This document shows positions 32,103 through 40,436 of a DNA stretch of 64,000 nt, one piece after another. The translations under genes and the position numbers were made by a program. Position 1 is the first letter of the stretch, and each line of letters starts with the position of its first letter. Source of the stretch: an uncultured Clostridia bacterium (GTDB lineage Bacteria > Bacillota > Clostridia > Oscillospirales > Acutalibacteraceae); NCBI GenBank assembly GCA_944383495.1, contig CALWPT010000008.1, positions 1 through 64,000 on the forward strand, written 5' to 3'. The notes below the pieces were generated by a model, which was not told the origin of the DNA, did not search any database, and saw only the letters and a list, made by a program, of their open reading frames with translations.

Positions 32103-33280
32103 GATATTTTGTCAATTTTTTCACATAATGCAATGCTTTCTTCACATAAATATCTTCCAGTAATAATAATTTTGTTATTTTTGCGTACTATTTCTATTTC
32201 TTTTCTTTTTACCTGCATGTTTTGAAAGGCGCTTTTTTCCTTCTCTTCCAACAATTTTTGCGCTTTTTCCTCCGCCTGCTGTTGATCCAGGCTGAATGCT
32301 TCCTCCCGAATTGGCTGAAACGTCGCTGTCGTTACGTAGATGGGAAGCCGAACGCCTAAAAACGAAACATAGTCACGCCGCCATTCCCGCTCGTATTCCC
32401 CGGAAACGTTGGATAGGTAAAGCGGCAGATGCAGTTCAAAAAAGCTAAGGGTTCGATGAACGATGGGATCCCCCGACGGCTTTTTTTCTTTTCCCTGCAA
32501 AGGAACCTCCACCGTCAGTTGGCGGCTGGTCTCGGCAATGACATTCCCGGCGGCATGTACCAGCGTTGTCGTTCCCGTCTGGTTTTCCACAACGCCGGAA
32601 ACCAGAAGGTCGCCTTTGGTGACGCCCTCTCCTGGTTTTACCACAATCTGCCCGGCGGTAGCCTCTACCTTAACAATTCTGCCATCCCGGGCTGCTTTCA
32701 GGTTACAGGGCTCCTCATTATCGACAAATTCCGGGGGAAAGGCGGTCTGATGCAGCTCCACCCCCGCGAAGCTCCCCTGCATATTTACAGAGGCCCAGGA
32801 AATTTCCGGCACCTCCATCTGGAGTTTGAGCCGTACCTGCTGCGCGTCAATCCCGGAGCGCAGGGCGCCTTCGTAAAGCCCCGCCCTGGCTAGGGAGGAG
32901 CGGATTAGCTGTTCGTCGGCGGGAAGAGGGGCGGACAACTCAATATTCCAGATAAATAGGGATAAAAACCAGAGCAGTCCCAAAAAGGCGGCCGCTCCTA
33001 CAGGGATGCCCCACCGGTACCGGTACCGCTGGGTCCAGAAGGGCAGACCCGCTTTTTCAATATGCCGAAGACGTATGCCGTTTTCCCTGGCGACCGGCCG
33101 AATCTTTTTATAATCCCGGACGCTGATGTATCCCCGCAGCAGCCGCGATTTGCAGATGGTTCCCCACACATCCACCTGTTTGGCGTTGCAGGAGTTGAGA
33201 AACCCCTCCGGTGATCCGCCGGTGGACTGAAATTTTACGTATCCCCGGAGCCAGTGGCGCCCCCTGATAATCAGCTTCAT
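32099..33280 (-). CDS. yqfD: Sporulation protein YqfD
   Basis: A 393-residue membrane protein of the YqfD/SpoIV-type family, made under sporulation sigma factors in Bacillus and needed for efficient sporulation. It has the cytosolic N-terminus GRHWLRGYVKFQSTGGSPEGFLNSC, one membrane helix at about residue 95 (GAAAFLGLLWFLSLFIWNIEL), and a large extracytoplasmic part including the VKPGEGVTKGDLLVSGVVE stretch. GAAGGAGG precedes the ATG. It is followed directly by phoH and preceded by yqfC, the standard order. Confidence 0.95.
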   Translation of the reverse strand: MKLIIRGRHWLRGYVKFQSTGGSPEGFLNSCNAKQVDVWGTICKSRLLRGYISVRDYKKIRPVARENGIRLRHIEKAGLPFWTQRYRYRWGIPVGAAAFLGLLWFLSLFIWNIELSAPLPADEQLIRSSLARAGLYEGALRSGIDAQQVRLKLQMEVPEISWASVNMQGSFAGVELHQTAFPPEFVDNEEPCNLKAARDGRIVKVEATAGQIVVKPGEGVTKGDLLVSGVVENQTGTTTLVHAAGNVIAETSRQLTVEVPLQGKEKKPSGDPIVHRTLSFFELHLPLYLSNVSGEYEREWRRDYVSFLGVRLPIYVTTATFQPIREEAFSLDQQQAEEKAQKLLEEKEKSAFQNMQVKRKEIEIVRKNNKIIITGRYLCEESIALCEKIDKIS

Positions 33281-33297
33281 ACGGCGGCCTCCTTCTT

Positions 33298-33567
33298 TTA
33301 TGCGAATTCCAGCCGGGTAATATACCCTTTAACCGTACATTGGTCCGTGCACAGACAGGAAATATGCAGGCCGCGGCCATAGATGCAGATGACCTGTCCG
33401 GAGGCGTTGACCCGCACCAGGCCTTCGTCATATTCCAAAATTCCGCCGCAGCCGTCAATATTGACCTCACGATTAGAGCAAAGCTCAATATGCGCGCCCC
33501 CTAGGATTCCATAGGGCAGCTCCAAAGCGGAAACCGCTTTTTCAATTTTATGGGAAGGATGCTTCAT
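33298..33567 (-). CDS. yqfC: Sporulation protein YqfC
   Basis: An 89-residue protein of the YabP/YqfC family, made mainly of short beta strands: IELCSNREVNIDGCGGILEYDEGLVRVNA and then VICIYGRGLHISCLCTDQCTVKGYITRLEF. It is the first gene of the yqfC-yqfD-phoH-ybeY block, 17 bases before yqfD. The family is conserved in endospore formers and expressed in the mother cell; biochemical role unknown. Confidence 0.94.
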   Translation of the reverse strand: MKHPSHKIEKAVSALELPYGILGGAHIELCSNREVNIDGCGGILEYDEGLVRVNASGQVICIYGRGLHISCLCTDQCTVKGYITRLEFA

Positions 33568-33697
33568 GCAGGGATTTCATCCTTTCTGTTTCGAAACTGA
33601 AGGGCGCGAAAAACCGCTTTTTCTTTTTTGCCTTCTAAATATATCTATGTCGCGGCGCATAGATATATACAAAAAGAGTTACAGGAGGCAAAAGCAA

Positions 33698-34783
33698 TTG
33701 AAAACCACCCGTTTAAATTATAAAATTATATTGTTAGGGACCGGCGTGCTGTGCCTCGGAATTTTGCTGGTCATCCATGGGGAGGCGGCGGGGGAGGGGG
33801 TGAGAAGCGGGCTGCTCTTATGCGGCACCGTTGTGATTCCCGCCTTATTTCCCTTTATGGCGTTGTCAGATTTCATTGTGCGCAGCGGCGCTTCCCGGTT
33901 TTTGGGTAAAATCTTTTCCCCGGTTATGAAGCTGTTCCGGCTGCCGGGCGTTGCGGGGACGGCAGTTTTGCTCTCCTTTGTCAGCGGATATCCCGTTGGC
34001 CCCAGGGCGGCCAACAGCTTATACCGGGAAGGCCAGCTCAGCCTGGAGGACGCCAGGCGAATGAGCTATTTCTGCGTCAATGCCGGCCCAGCGTTTGTTG
34101 TAACGGCTGTGGGCGCGGGGATGCTTCACAATTCCCGGGCGGGCGTTCTGCTGCTGGTTTCCCACATGGGCGCTTCGCTGGTCATGGGAATTGGCCTTGG
34201 GCTGTTTTCTGGGCGGCGCAAGGCGGCGCCGGTTTCCGTAAAGCAGTCGGAGCCCGCGCCGAAAACGGCGCTGGCGGACGCCTTTGTAGAAGCGACCGGC
34301 GACGCCTGCGGCGGAATTTTGGCAATTTGCGGGTTTGCCATTCTATTTTCCGGCATCATCGGAATGCTGGGACATATGGGGCTGCCCGACCTTCTTTATC
34401 GGGGAATCAGCGGGATACTGGAGGTTACCACTGGCTGCGCCATGTTTTCTGCCATGGGGAGCCTGCCGGCACTGGCGGCGGTCATCAGCTTTGGCGGCTG
34501 TTCGGTATTGTTTCAGATTTTGGCGGGCTGCAAGGACCTGCGCTTAGGGTTTCTCCCGTTCTTTGTTTCCCGCGCGGCGCATGCGGGTCTGTCTGCGCTC
34601 TTGATGTTGGGGCTTCTCTCCCTGTTTCCCATTTCCCAGCCGGTCTTCAGCAACGGAACGCAGCCCATTCCGGCTGCTACCTCCGCCTCGGCAGCGGCTT
34701 CCTTGGCAGTGCTTGGCATGTGCGTTTTGTTTCTCCTGTTTGCCGCGGGAAAAAACAAGGTGGCAATCGGGGGAAAAATGTAG
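33698..34783 (+). CDS. ylbJ: Sporulation integral membrane protein YlbJ
   Basis: A 361-residue membrane protein with about eight hydrophobic helices and two nucleoside-recognition (Gate) repeats: GLLLCGTVVIPALFPFMALSDF and FVSGYPVGPRAANSLYREGQLS in the first, GDACGGILAICGFAILFSGI in the second. YlbJ is required for spore formation (cortex or coat stage). The TTG at 33698 has AGGAGG nine bases upstream; longer in-frame starts at 33647 and 33566 have none. Divergent from yqfC. Confidence 0.93.
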   Translation: MKTTRLNYKIILLGTGVLCLGILLVIHGEAAGEGVRSGLLLCGTVVIPALFPFMALSDFIVRSGASRFLGKIFSPVMKLFRLPGVAGTAVLLSFVSGYPVGPRAANSLYREGQLSLEDARRMSYFCVNAGPAFVVTAVGAGMLHNSRAGVLLLVSHMGASLVMGIGLGLFSGRRKAAPVSVKQSEPAPKTALADAFVEATGDACGGILAICGFAILFSGIIGMLGHMGLPDLLYRGISGILEVTTGCAMFSAMGSLPALAAVISFGGCSVLFQILAGCKDLRLGFLPFFVSRAAHAGLSALLMLGLLSLFPISQPVFSNGTQPIPAATSASAAASLAVLGMCVLFLLFAAGKNKVAIGGKM

Positions 34784-34836
34784 TATACTGTCAATAAAGC
34801 ATTGTCATTTTTTCAGCTGAGAGGCAGGAATCGCCC

Positions 34837-35052
34837 ATGAAACGCAAATTATACGGAAACCAAGTCAAGCCCGCTTGTAAATATTGTTGCCGGAGTTTGC
34901 CGGCAGGGGAACCGGACAGGGTGTTTTGCCGTCGGAAAGGGGTTATGCCCTCGGATGGAAAATGTTTTCGGTTTCGGTATGATCCCCTGCGACGGATCCC
35001 CAGGCAGGAACCTTTGCTGCCGGCCTTTTCAAAGGAGGATTTTGAGCTGTAA
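34837..35052 (+). CDS. Small cysteine-rich conserved protein
   Basis: A 71-residue basic protein with CKYCCRS near residue 14, then VFCRRKG and KCFRFRYDPLRRIPR. The CxxC and the later cysteines suggest a zinc-ribbon-like fold. I recognise it only as a conserved hypothetical protein type in gut Clostridia. GGCAGGA lies seven bases before the ATG. A strong terminator starts ten bases after its stop, which supports that it is expressed. Confidence 0.8.
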   Translation: MKRKLYGNQVKPACKYCCRSLPAGEPDRVFCRRKGVMPSDGKCFRFRYDPLRRIPRQEPLLPAFSKEDFEL

Positions 35053-35061
35053 AGAAATATG

Positions 35062-35106
35062 AAAAACCGCCATGCAATCACGGGGCTTTGATTGCAGGCG
35101 GTTTTT
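35062..35106. terminator. Bidirectional terminator between the small protein and the lipoprotein genes
   Basis: AAAAACCGCC-TGCAATCA and TGATTGCA-GGCGGTTTTT form an 18-bp stem with A and T tracts on the two sides. Confidence 0.9.
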
Positions 35107-35166
35107 GTGCGGCTGATTCGCGTATGATTCATAGGGCCCCTTGCCGTCTCCCTTTCAGGCATGCCC

Positions 35167-36855
35167 TCAAGACGGCACGGCCTGCGTTCCCGTAGCTGCC
35201 GTTTGAGCGGTCTGCATCTGCACGACGTATTCGTGGGCGGTGGCGCAAAGATCGCTTGGCAGCAGGAATTCCACAACTCCGGGATTAGCGGATTGAAACC
35301 GCTTTACCAGGTTGTCCAAAGCTGTGTAAGGGTCTTTTTCCATATCTTTCGGAGAAAGCTTGACGAAAAAGAACTTGGCAATTTCCGGGTCGGCGGTCAG
35401 CGTGTATTCCTGAAACGCCTCTACGTCGGGAATTTCCACCGCCTGGATAAAGGTGCGGTCGTCCACCACTGCGGCAAGTCCTGTGTCCCGAAAGGAGGCG
35501 TTTTCCATCACATAGGCCTCCACATGGGGATTTGAGGTATATTTTTTCATATTACCGTCTGCAAACATGCGGGTGGGGCTGAAGTACAGGCTCATGCCGG
35601 CCTTTTGCAGAAAATAATTGTTAATGTTCATCCAGGCTTCAAACACCGTTTCCGGGAGTTGGGATGATTCCACTGACATGTACCCGTCGGAAGGAGAGAT
35701 CATTTGCAGGGAGGCACTGCGGTTTTGCAGGTGCCAGTTAAAAATCGGCGGCGCCAGCTCGTAAAAGCAAGGGTTGAACTGAAGGCCCAGGGGAGTGCTG
35801 CCTTTGACCGGATCATACACAATGTCCTTCATCACGCTGGCCGCGGCGGAGCTCACGCCGCCATCCCCAATATATAAAGAAAGGTAGATCTTGCCTTCCT
35901 CGGCGTATTTATTGTTGCCCACGGGGAGAGGGCTGTTCCGGGGACTGCTGGGAATCGAAGAAAAGAAGGTGAGGTTGGAAAGCCCGTTAAGCGATAGATT
36001 GCCAAATCCTAAGGGGCTGTATACGCTTTTGCTGACGGGCATGTCCGAAAACACCATGCCCGGAAGCTGGTAGTTGCTTTTCAAAAGCTCCTGGAACAGC
36101 GCCAGCTGCTCCTCCTGCTCCACATCCAGCCACACGCAGGCCGACTGGGTAGCGTATAGGTAATCGTTTACCGCGCTGTCCTGCTTTACAAGGCCCACGT
36201 AAAGCCGGCCGCATTGGGGCAAAAGCTCTTGGATCAAATAGGACGCTGCCGATGCAGCGCTGCTCCATTTTCCCGCCACCGATTTCACCGGCAGGTCCTT
36301 TGGCAGGACATCCTCCAAATCCGCCTGCACAGCCTGGGTAACGGGCAGGTAGCCAAGCAGGGAGGCCATGGTTTGGGCGATGGGGTACTCGTATTCATTT
36401 TTTTCGTCATAGATTACAAGGCCTTTTATCAGTTTTTGATAACGGGAAAAAGCGTCCATTGCGTTGACGGATTTGAATACCGTTCCAAAATCCGCGGCAG
36501 TATAGTCCTGCCAAAACTGATCATAGTCTGTTTCAGACAGATAGATTGAAGCGTTTTCCGTCCGCGCGGCCAACCCCTGGAGGCAGCGCAGTGCGGCCTT
36601 CATCCCATCCGACGCCTCTTTTATGTTGACCCGGATGACCGACGGGGCTTGGCTGCACTTATAAAACGCGGTGGCCATTTTCATGCTTCCTAGGAGTTCC
36701 GGCGTCCGGGTGGGGAGAACGGCGGAGGTGCTTTGCTGCTCTTTTCCAGAAGTGGTCTTGGGCTGACTTGAGATATTCACTTGCGGCGCGCAGCCCGGGA
36801 GCACACAGCAAACACAAAGCAGCAGTGGGAGGAACACGCGGTAAAATTGTTTCAT
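35167..36855 (-). CDS. Lipoprotein with GxGYxYP-like domain
   Basis: A protein of about 562 residues with a signal peptide and lipobox VLPGC, so anchored outside the membrane. An N-terminal region has the strand KGLVIYDEKNEYEYPIAQTMASLLG; a central region has SLYIGDGGVSSAAASVM, then GLQFNPCFYELAPPIFNWH and SPSDGYMSVE. These follow the order of the GxGYxYP putative glycoside hydrolase family (iGDGdN, P-l-x-e-l-a-P, GaGYxYP), but the final motif is altered to SDGYMSV. Function unknown; a sugar-binding or hydrolase role is inferred. The ATG at 36855 follows GGATGG. It is divergent from the polysaccharide cluster. Confidence 0.75.
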   Translation of the reverse strand: MKQFYRVFLPLLLCVCCVLPGCAPQVNISSQPKTTSGKEQQSTSAVLPTRTPELLGSMKMATAFYKCSQAPSVIRVNIKEASDGMKAALRCLQGLAARTENASIYLSETDYDQFWQDYTAADFGTVFKSVNAMDAFSRYQKLIKGLVIYDEKNEYEYPIAQTMASLLGYLPVTQAVQADLEDVLPKDLPVKSVAGKWSSAASAASYLIQELLPQCGRLYVGLVKQDSAVNDYLYATQSACVWLDVEQEEQLALFQELLKSNYQLPGMVFSDMPVSKSVYSPLGFGNLSLNGLSNLTFFSSIPSSPRNSPLPVGNNKYAEEGKIYLSLYIGDGGVSSAAASVMKDIVYDPVKGSTPLGLQFNPCFYELAPPIFNWHLQNRSASLQMISPSDGYMSVESSQLPETVFEAWMNINNYFLQKAGMSLYFSPTRMFADGNMKKYTSNPHVEAYVMENASFRDTGLAAVVDDRTFIQAVEIPDVEAFQEYTLTADPEIAKFFFVKLSPKDMEKDPYTALDNLVKRFQSANPGVVEFLLPSDLCATAHEYVVQMQTAQTAATGTQAVPS

Positions 36856-36945
36856 AAAAAAACCATCCAATCACATGCGGTGAAGCATCCCGCTTGAAAA
36901 TTATAACGGGGACCAGCCGGCAAAAGCAAATCCAAAATTTGTTTT

Positions 36946-36974
36946 ATTCTACTCCATTTTTCCTCATTTGGCAA
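36946..36974 (-). promoter_or_regulatory. Promoter of the GxGYxYP-like lipoprotein gene
   Basis: On the minus strand TTGCCA (36974-36969) and TAGAAT (36951-36946) are spaced by 17 bases, about 90 bases before the start. Confidence 0.65.
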
Positions 36975-37065
36975 GTGGCTTCCGGCAGCCGCAGCCATTT
37001 CAAACAAATGTTGTAAAAAAATCACGCCAATGGTGGCGTAAGAGCCTCGGAATTCGAGGTTGCTA

Positions 37066-37094
37066 TTGATTTTCTCAAAGAGTTATTGTATAAT
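37066..37094 (+). promoter_or_regulatory. Promoter of the polysaccharide gene cluster
   Basis: TTGATT (37066-37071) and TATAAT (37089-37094) are 17 bases apart. It is the only strong promoter that I see before the 17-gene cluster. Two small palindromes, ACGCCA/TGGCGT (37024-37039) and CCTCG/CGAGG (37045-37059), lie just upstream of it. Confidence 0.8.
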
Positions 37095-37197
37095 AGGCAA
37101 TGCCATTTGATGATAAAAATTCGGATTATATTTGTATAAATTTTCCAAAAGATTAATGGAATATTTGTTGAATGCGAATCAATTGGGAGGCTTTGTT

Positions 37198-37716
37198 TTG
37201 CTCCAAAAGGAAACAGCAGCACAGAACTTTCGGATAAAAAAGCTGGTCTCCTGGATGGCCGTTATCGCTTGGTGCGGGCTGATCTTTGCTTTTTCCGCTC
37301 AAACGGGTGACGAATCCTCAGCGGTAAGCGGAGGGCTTTGCTCCTGGATCAGCAAGGGGATCGCACAGCTGTTGGGACAGGAGCCTGCCGGCGCGTTTCC
37401 TCGTGGACTCGAGGTTGTGATCCGGAAGCTGGCACACGGCGGCGTTTATTTTGTGCTGGGCCTGCTGGCGGCGAATTTGCTGCGGCTTTACCGGACGCGG
37501 CCGAGCCGGGCGCAATGGCTTGTATCTCTGCTGGCAGGGCTTTTATACGCTGTCAGCGACGAGGTTCACCAGTTGTTCGTTTCCGGCCGGGCGGGCCGGG
37601 TGACCGACGTGTTGATTGATTTTATTGGGTATGCTGCCGGTTTTGCTATCCTTTTGTGGATGCGCCGCGTATTGGCACGCAGGGCGGATAGGCGGCAAGG
37701 GCTGATAGATTGTTAA
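37198..37716 (+). CDS. VanZ-like membrane protein
   Basis: A 172-residue protein with four membrane helices and the VanZ-family motifs FAFSAQTGDESSAVSGG near residue 30, RKLAHGGVYFVLGLL and SDEVHQLFVSGRAGRVTDVLIDFIG. VanZ-like proteins are often found in polysaccharide loci; the biochemical role is not settled. The TTG at 37198 has GGGAGG seven bases upstream, so the longer frame from 37132 is rejected. It is the first gene of the polysaccharide cluster. Confidence 0.9.
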   Translation: MLQKETAAQNFRIKKLVSWMAVIAWCGLIFAFSAQTGDESSAVSGGLCSWISKGIAQLLGQEPAGAFPRGLEVVIRKLAHGGVYFVLGLLAANLLRLYRTRPSRAQWLVSLLAGLLYAVSDEVHQLFVSGRAGRVTDVLIDFIGYAAGFAILLWMRRVLARRADRRQGLIDC

Positions 37717-37739
37717 GGCTTTTGAAAGGAGAATATTGC

Positions 37740-38396
37740 ATGTACGCGAAATGGATTAAAAGGGCTATGGACATCCTTTTATCCCTGATTGGGCTGCCGT
37801 TTTTTCTGGTGCTGTTCCTGATCATTGCACCAATACAGTTGATAACAAGCGGCCGTCCAATTTTCTATAATGCTTCCCGGGTTGGCAAAAACGGAAAGAT
37901 TTTTAAAATGTATAAATTTCGTTCTATGCGAAATAACGCGCCGGATATTCGCAGGGAGGACGGCTCTACATACAATTCGGCCGACGATCCGAGGCTGACA
38001 AGGTTTGGAAAGCTTCTGCGGGAAACCTCTCTAGACGAGACGCCACAGCTTTTGAACGTGCTGATTGGCAATATGAGCTTTATCGGCCCCCGTCCAGATC
38101 TGCCTGACCATCTGGCCGTTTATACGCAGCAACAGCGGCGGAAACTGGATGTTCTGCCTGGCATCACCGGGTATGCCCAGGCGACCTTTCGCAATGGCGG
38201 CAGCTGGGAGGACCGACTGGAGTGCGACGCTTATTATGCAGAGCATCTGACGTTTATGATGGACGTGAGAGTGTTATGGAAAACGGTCAAGATGGTTCTT
38301 TTGCGGAAGGGAATTTATACACAGGAGGCTGCGGAAATAAAAGAAACGGCGCCGGCGTCGGAAAAGGAAGTGGCAGTTAGTGGGAAGGCACAATGA
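37740..38396 (+). CDS. Undecaprenyl-phosphate sugar phosphotransferase (priming transferase)
   Basis: A 218-residue bacterial sugar transferase of the short type: one N-terminal membrane helix (AMDILLSLIGLPFFLVLFLII), then KMYKFRSM, TRFGKLLRETSLDETPQLLNVL and MSFIGPRPDLP, the PglC/WcaJ signatures. It puts the first sugar phosphate on undecaprenyl phosphate at the inner membrane face. With FucNAc genes nearby the first sugar may be an N-acetylated amino sugar, but this is not shown. AAAGGAG precedes the ATG. The C-terminal tail after GIYTQ is unusual, acidic and Ala-rich. Confidence 0.95.
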   Translation: MYAKWIKRAMDILLSLIGLPFFLVLFLIIAPIQLITSGRPIFYNASRVGKNGKIFKMYKFRSMRNNAPDIRREDGSTYNSADDPRLTRFGKLLRETSLDETPQLLNVLIGNMSFIGPRPDLPDHLAVYTQQQRRKLDVLPGITGYAQATFRNGGSWEDRLECDAYYAEHLTFMMDVRVLWKTVKMVLLRKGIYTQEAAEIKETAPASEKEVAVSGKAQ

Positions 38397-39162
38397 GAGG
38401 GAAAAAGTTCGGTTTCAGGAGTATAATGACGAATATATCAGCGCTAAGTATTTAGATTGGGATTCCAATTTTTTTGGCGTTTCCAGCGGCAAGGTGATTT
38501 TAAAGCAGGGGCTGGAGGGGTATGATTTGCCCCGGGTGCTGGAGCTGATGCGGCAGTTTACCTTTTGTACGATACAAAATACGGGGAACCATCCCTTTAA
38601 TAATGCTTTTATTGCGGGGCAAACTGATGCGTTTTTGGCGGATATCAACACCCAATTTGTGAAAACCCTCAAGCCTACGCAAGGCTTTGAGCCGTCGGAG
38701 CCAGCGTTATTAGGGCAGATCAGCGATTATTATCCAAAGAATGAAGAGATTGTGGAGATCGCAGAAAACGCCTTTGTGTTTTCACGATTTTATAACGACG
38801 AGCATATTACCCGCCTTCAAGCCCGGCAGCTGTACGCCAACTGGGTACGAAATGCGTTTCAAAAGCCCAATCGGTTTTTTATCACTTCCATGGAAAAAAC
38901 CCGCAAGGTTGGGTTTTTGTTATTTTCCTTTGAAACACCCGACACCATTCGGATTGAGCTTCTGGCAGTGACGGACCAGTATCAGAACCGCAGCTTGGGA
39001 CGGCGATTGATGGCTCTGCTGGAGGAATTTGCCCGGACGCGGCTGGTTCGACAGATTTGTGTGGGAACCCAGGTGGATAATGTGCCGGCGATTAATTTTT
39101 ACCACAAACAGGGGTATATGTTCCGATACGGAAGCCCCGTTTACCATCTTTGGAGTCATTAA
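38380..39162 (+). CDS. GNAT-family acetyltransferase, WecD-like
   Basis: A 260-residue protein with a variable N-terminal half starting LDWDSNFFGVSSGKVIL, like WecD-type sugar N-acetyltransferases (D-x-x-F-F-G), and a C-terminal GNAT domain: FITSMEKTRKVGFLLF, LAVTDQYQNRSLGRRLMALL (acetyl-CoA loop) and NVPAINFYHKQGYMF. It probably acetylates an amino sugar for the polymer. The GTG start overlaps the previous gene by 17 bases and has GGAAG upstream. An amino-sugar aminotransferase that would supply a 4-amino sugar is not seen in the window. Confidence 0.85.
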   Translation: MGRHNEREKVRFQEYNDEYISAKYLDWDSNFFGVSSGKVILKQGLEGYDLPRVLELMRQFTFCTIQNTGNHPFNNAFIAGQTDAFLADINTQFVKTLKPTQGFEPSEPALLGQISDYYPKNEEIVEIAENAFVFSRFYNDEHITRLQARQLYANWVRNAFQKPNRFFITSMEKTRKVGFLLFSFETPDTIRIELLAVTDQYQNRSLGRRLMALLEEFARTRLVRQICVGTQVDNVPAINFYHKQGYMFRYGSPVYHLWSH

Positions 39163-39180
39163 AAACGAGGGGGCATAGGA

Positions 39181-40389
39181 GTGAAAATCTTATATATAGC
39201 GACCTCTTTTCCTCCGCCTCATAAAGGAGAGACCATTTATACCGATCTGGCCTGCGCCTTGCGGGAAGCAGGCCATTCGGTGACGGTGGTTGTGCCTGAA
39301 GGATCAAGCCTCCATACCAAAACCCTCCGGCTTACAGAGCGGGGTCTTGACGTTTTGCGGGTTGTAGTGGGAGAATATTATAATGTAAGTTTTTTGAAAA
39401 AGGGCATAACCACGTTAAAAATGCCTTTCATGATGAAACGCGCCGTAAAAAAAGAATTGATTGATATGGGGTTTGATTTGGTATTGTTTGAATCTCCGCC
39501 GGTCACGAGCAGCAGTTTAGTGGCCTATTGTAAGAAGCTGTTTTGCTGTCCCTCATTTTTGATGCTGAAGGACATTTTCCCGCAAAACGCCGTGGATTTG
39601 GGTATTATAAAGAAAGGCAGTCCGCTTCACTGGTATTTTGCCCGGCAGGAAAAGCGGCTTTATGCCGCGGCGGATACCATTGGCTGCATGTCAAAAGGCA
39701 ATCGGGAATATGTCTTGGCCCACAACCCGGCGCTTTCGCCGGAAAGGGTTGTGCTTTTTCCCAACACCAAGAGGATTTCGCCCTTGGCCCGGCCGAAACG
39801 CTTTCCAGAACGGGAGCGGTTAGGCATTCCCGCCCATACGCGAGTGTTTTTGTTTGGCGGCAACATGGGGCGGCCCCAGTTTGTGGACTTGTTGTGCAAA
39901 GGGGTTAAAGCCTGTAAGGACGATGAGAATATTTTTCTATTATTTGTGGGACGGGGTACGGAACGGGGCCGCATTCAGAAAGCCATTGAGGAAAGCGGCG
40001 CAAAAAACGCCCTGCTGGTGGACAATCTGCCCCGGGACCAATATGAAGCTCTGGGAAGAGAATGCGACGCAGGGCTGGTGATTTTAAACCCGAGGTTTAC
40101 CATTCCCAACTATCCCTCCCGAATTCTCAGCTATATGGAAAACGCTATTCCGGTTTTAGCAGCGACTGATCGGAACACGGATTTTAAGGCTTTGATCGAG
40201 GAATCCGGTTGTGGGATTTGGTGCTGGTCGGGCGACGAAGAGGGGTTTGTGGCGGCGTTGCGGCAGCTGGCCGTCATGCCCAAAGAGGCTTTGGAGGCAA
40301 TGGGACGCCGGGGAAGAGTGTATCTGGAAGAACATTTTGACGTTTCCCGCTCGGTGAGGCTGCTGGAACAGTATGCGCAGATGAAATAA
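39181..40389 (+). CDS. Glycosyltransferase family 4, WbuB-like
   Basis: A 402-residue GT-B enzyme that starts with GTG 18 bases after the previous gene. The N-terminus ILYIATSFPPPHKGETIYTDLACALREAGHSV and SPPVTSSSLVAYC are typical of WbuB-type transferases, which commonly transfer FucNAc in loci with fnlABC. The donor-binding half has FLFGGNMGRPQ and later NYPSRILSYMENAIPVLAAT in place of the usual E-x7-E motif. The position right before capE-capF-capG supports a role in adding N-acetyl-L-fucosamine, as inference. Confidence 0.88.
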   Translation: MKILYIATSFPPPHKGETIYTDLACALREAGHSVTVVVPEGSSLHTKTLRLTERGLDVLRVVVGEYYNVSFLKKGITTLKMPFMMKRAVKKELIDMGFDLVLFESPPVTSSSLVAYCKKLFCCPSFLMLKDIFPQNAVDLGIIKKGSPLHWYFARQEKRLYAAADTIGCMSKGNREYVLAHNPALSPERVVLFPNTKRISPLARPKRFPERERLGIPAHTRVFLFGGNMGRPQFVDLLCKGVKACKDDENIFLLFVGRGTERGRIQKAIEESGAKNALLVDNLPRDQYEALGRECDAGLVILNPRFTIPNYPSRILSYMENAIPVLAATDRNTDFKALIEESGCGIWCWSGDEEGFVAALRQLAVMPKEALEAMGRRGRVYLEEHFDVSRSVRLLEQYAQMK

Positions 40390-40436
40390 ACACGGCGCGG
40401 GCTGCGGCTCGCCGGCAAAAGGATAGGAGAGACAAA

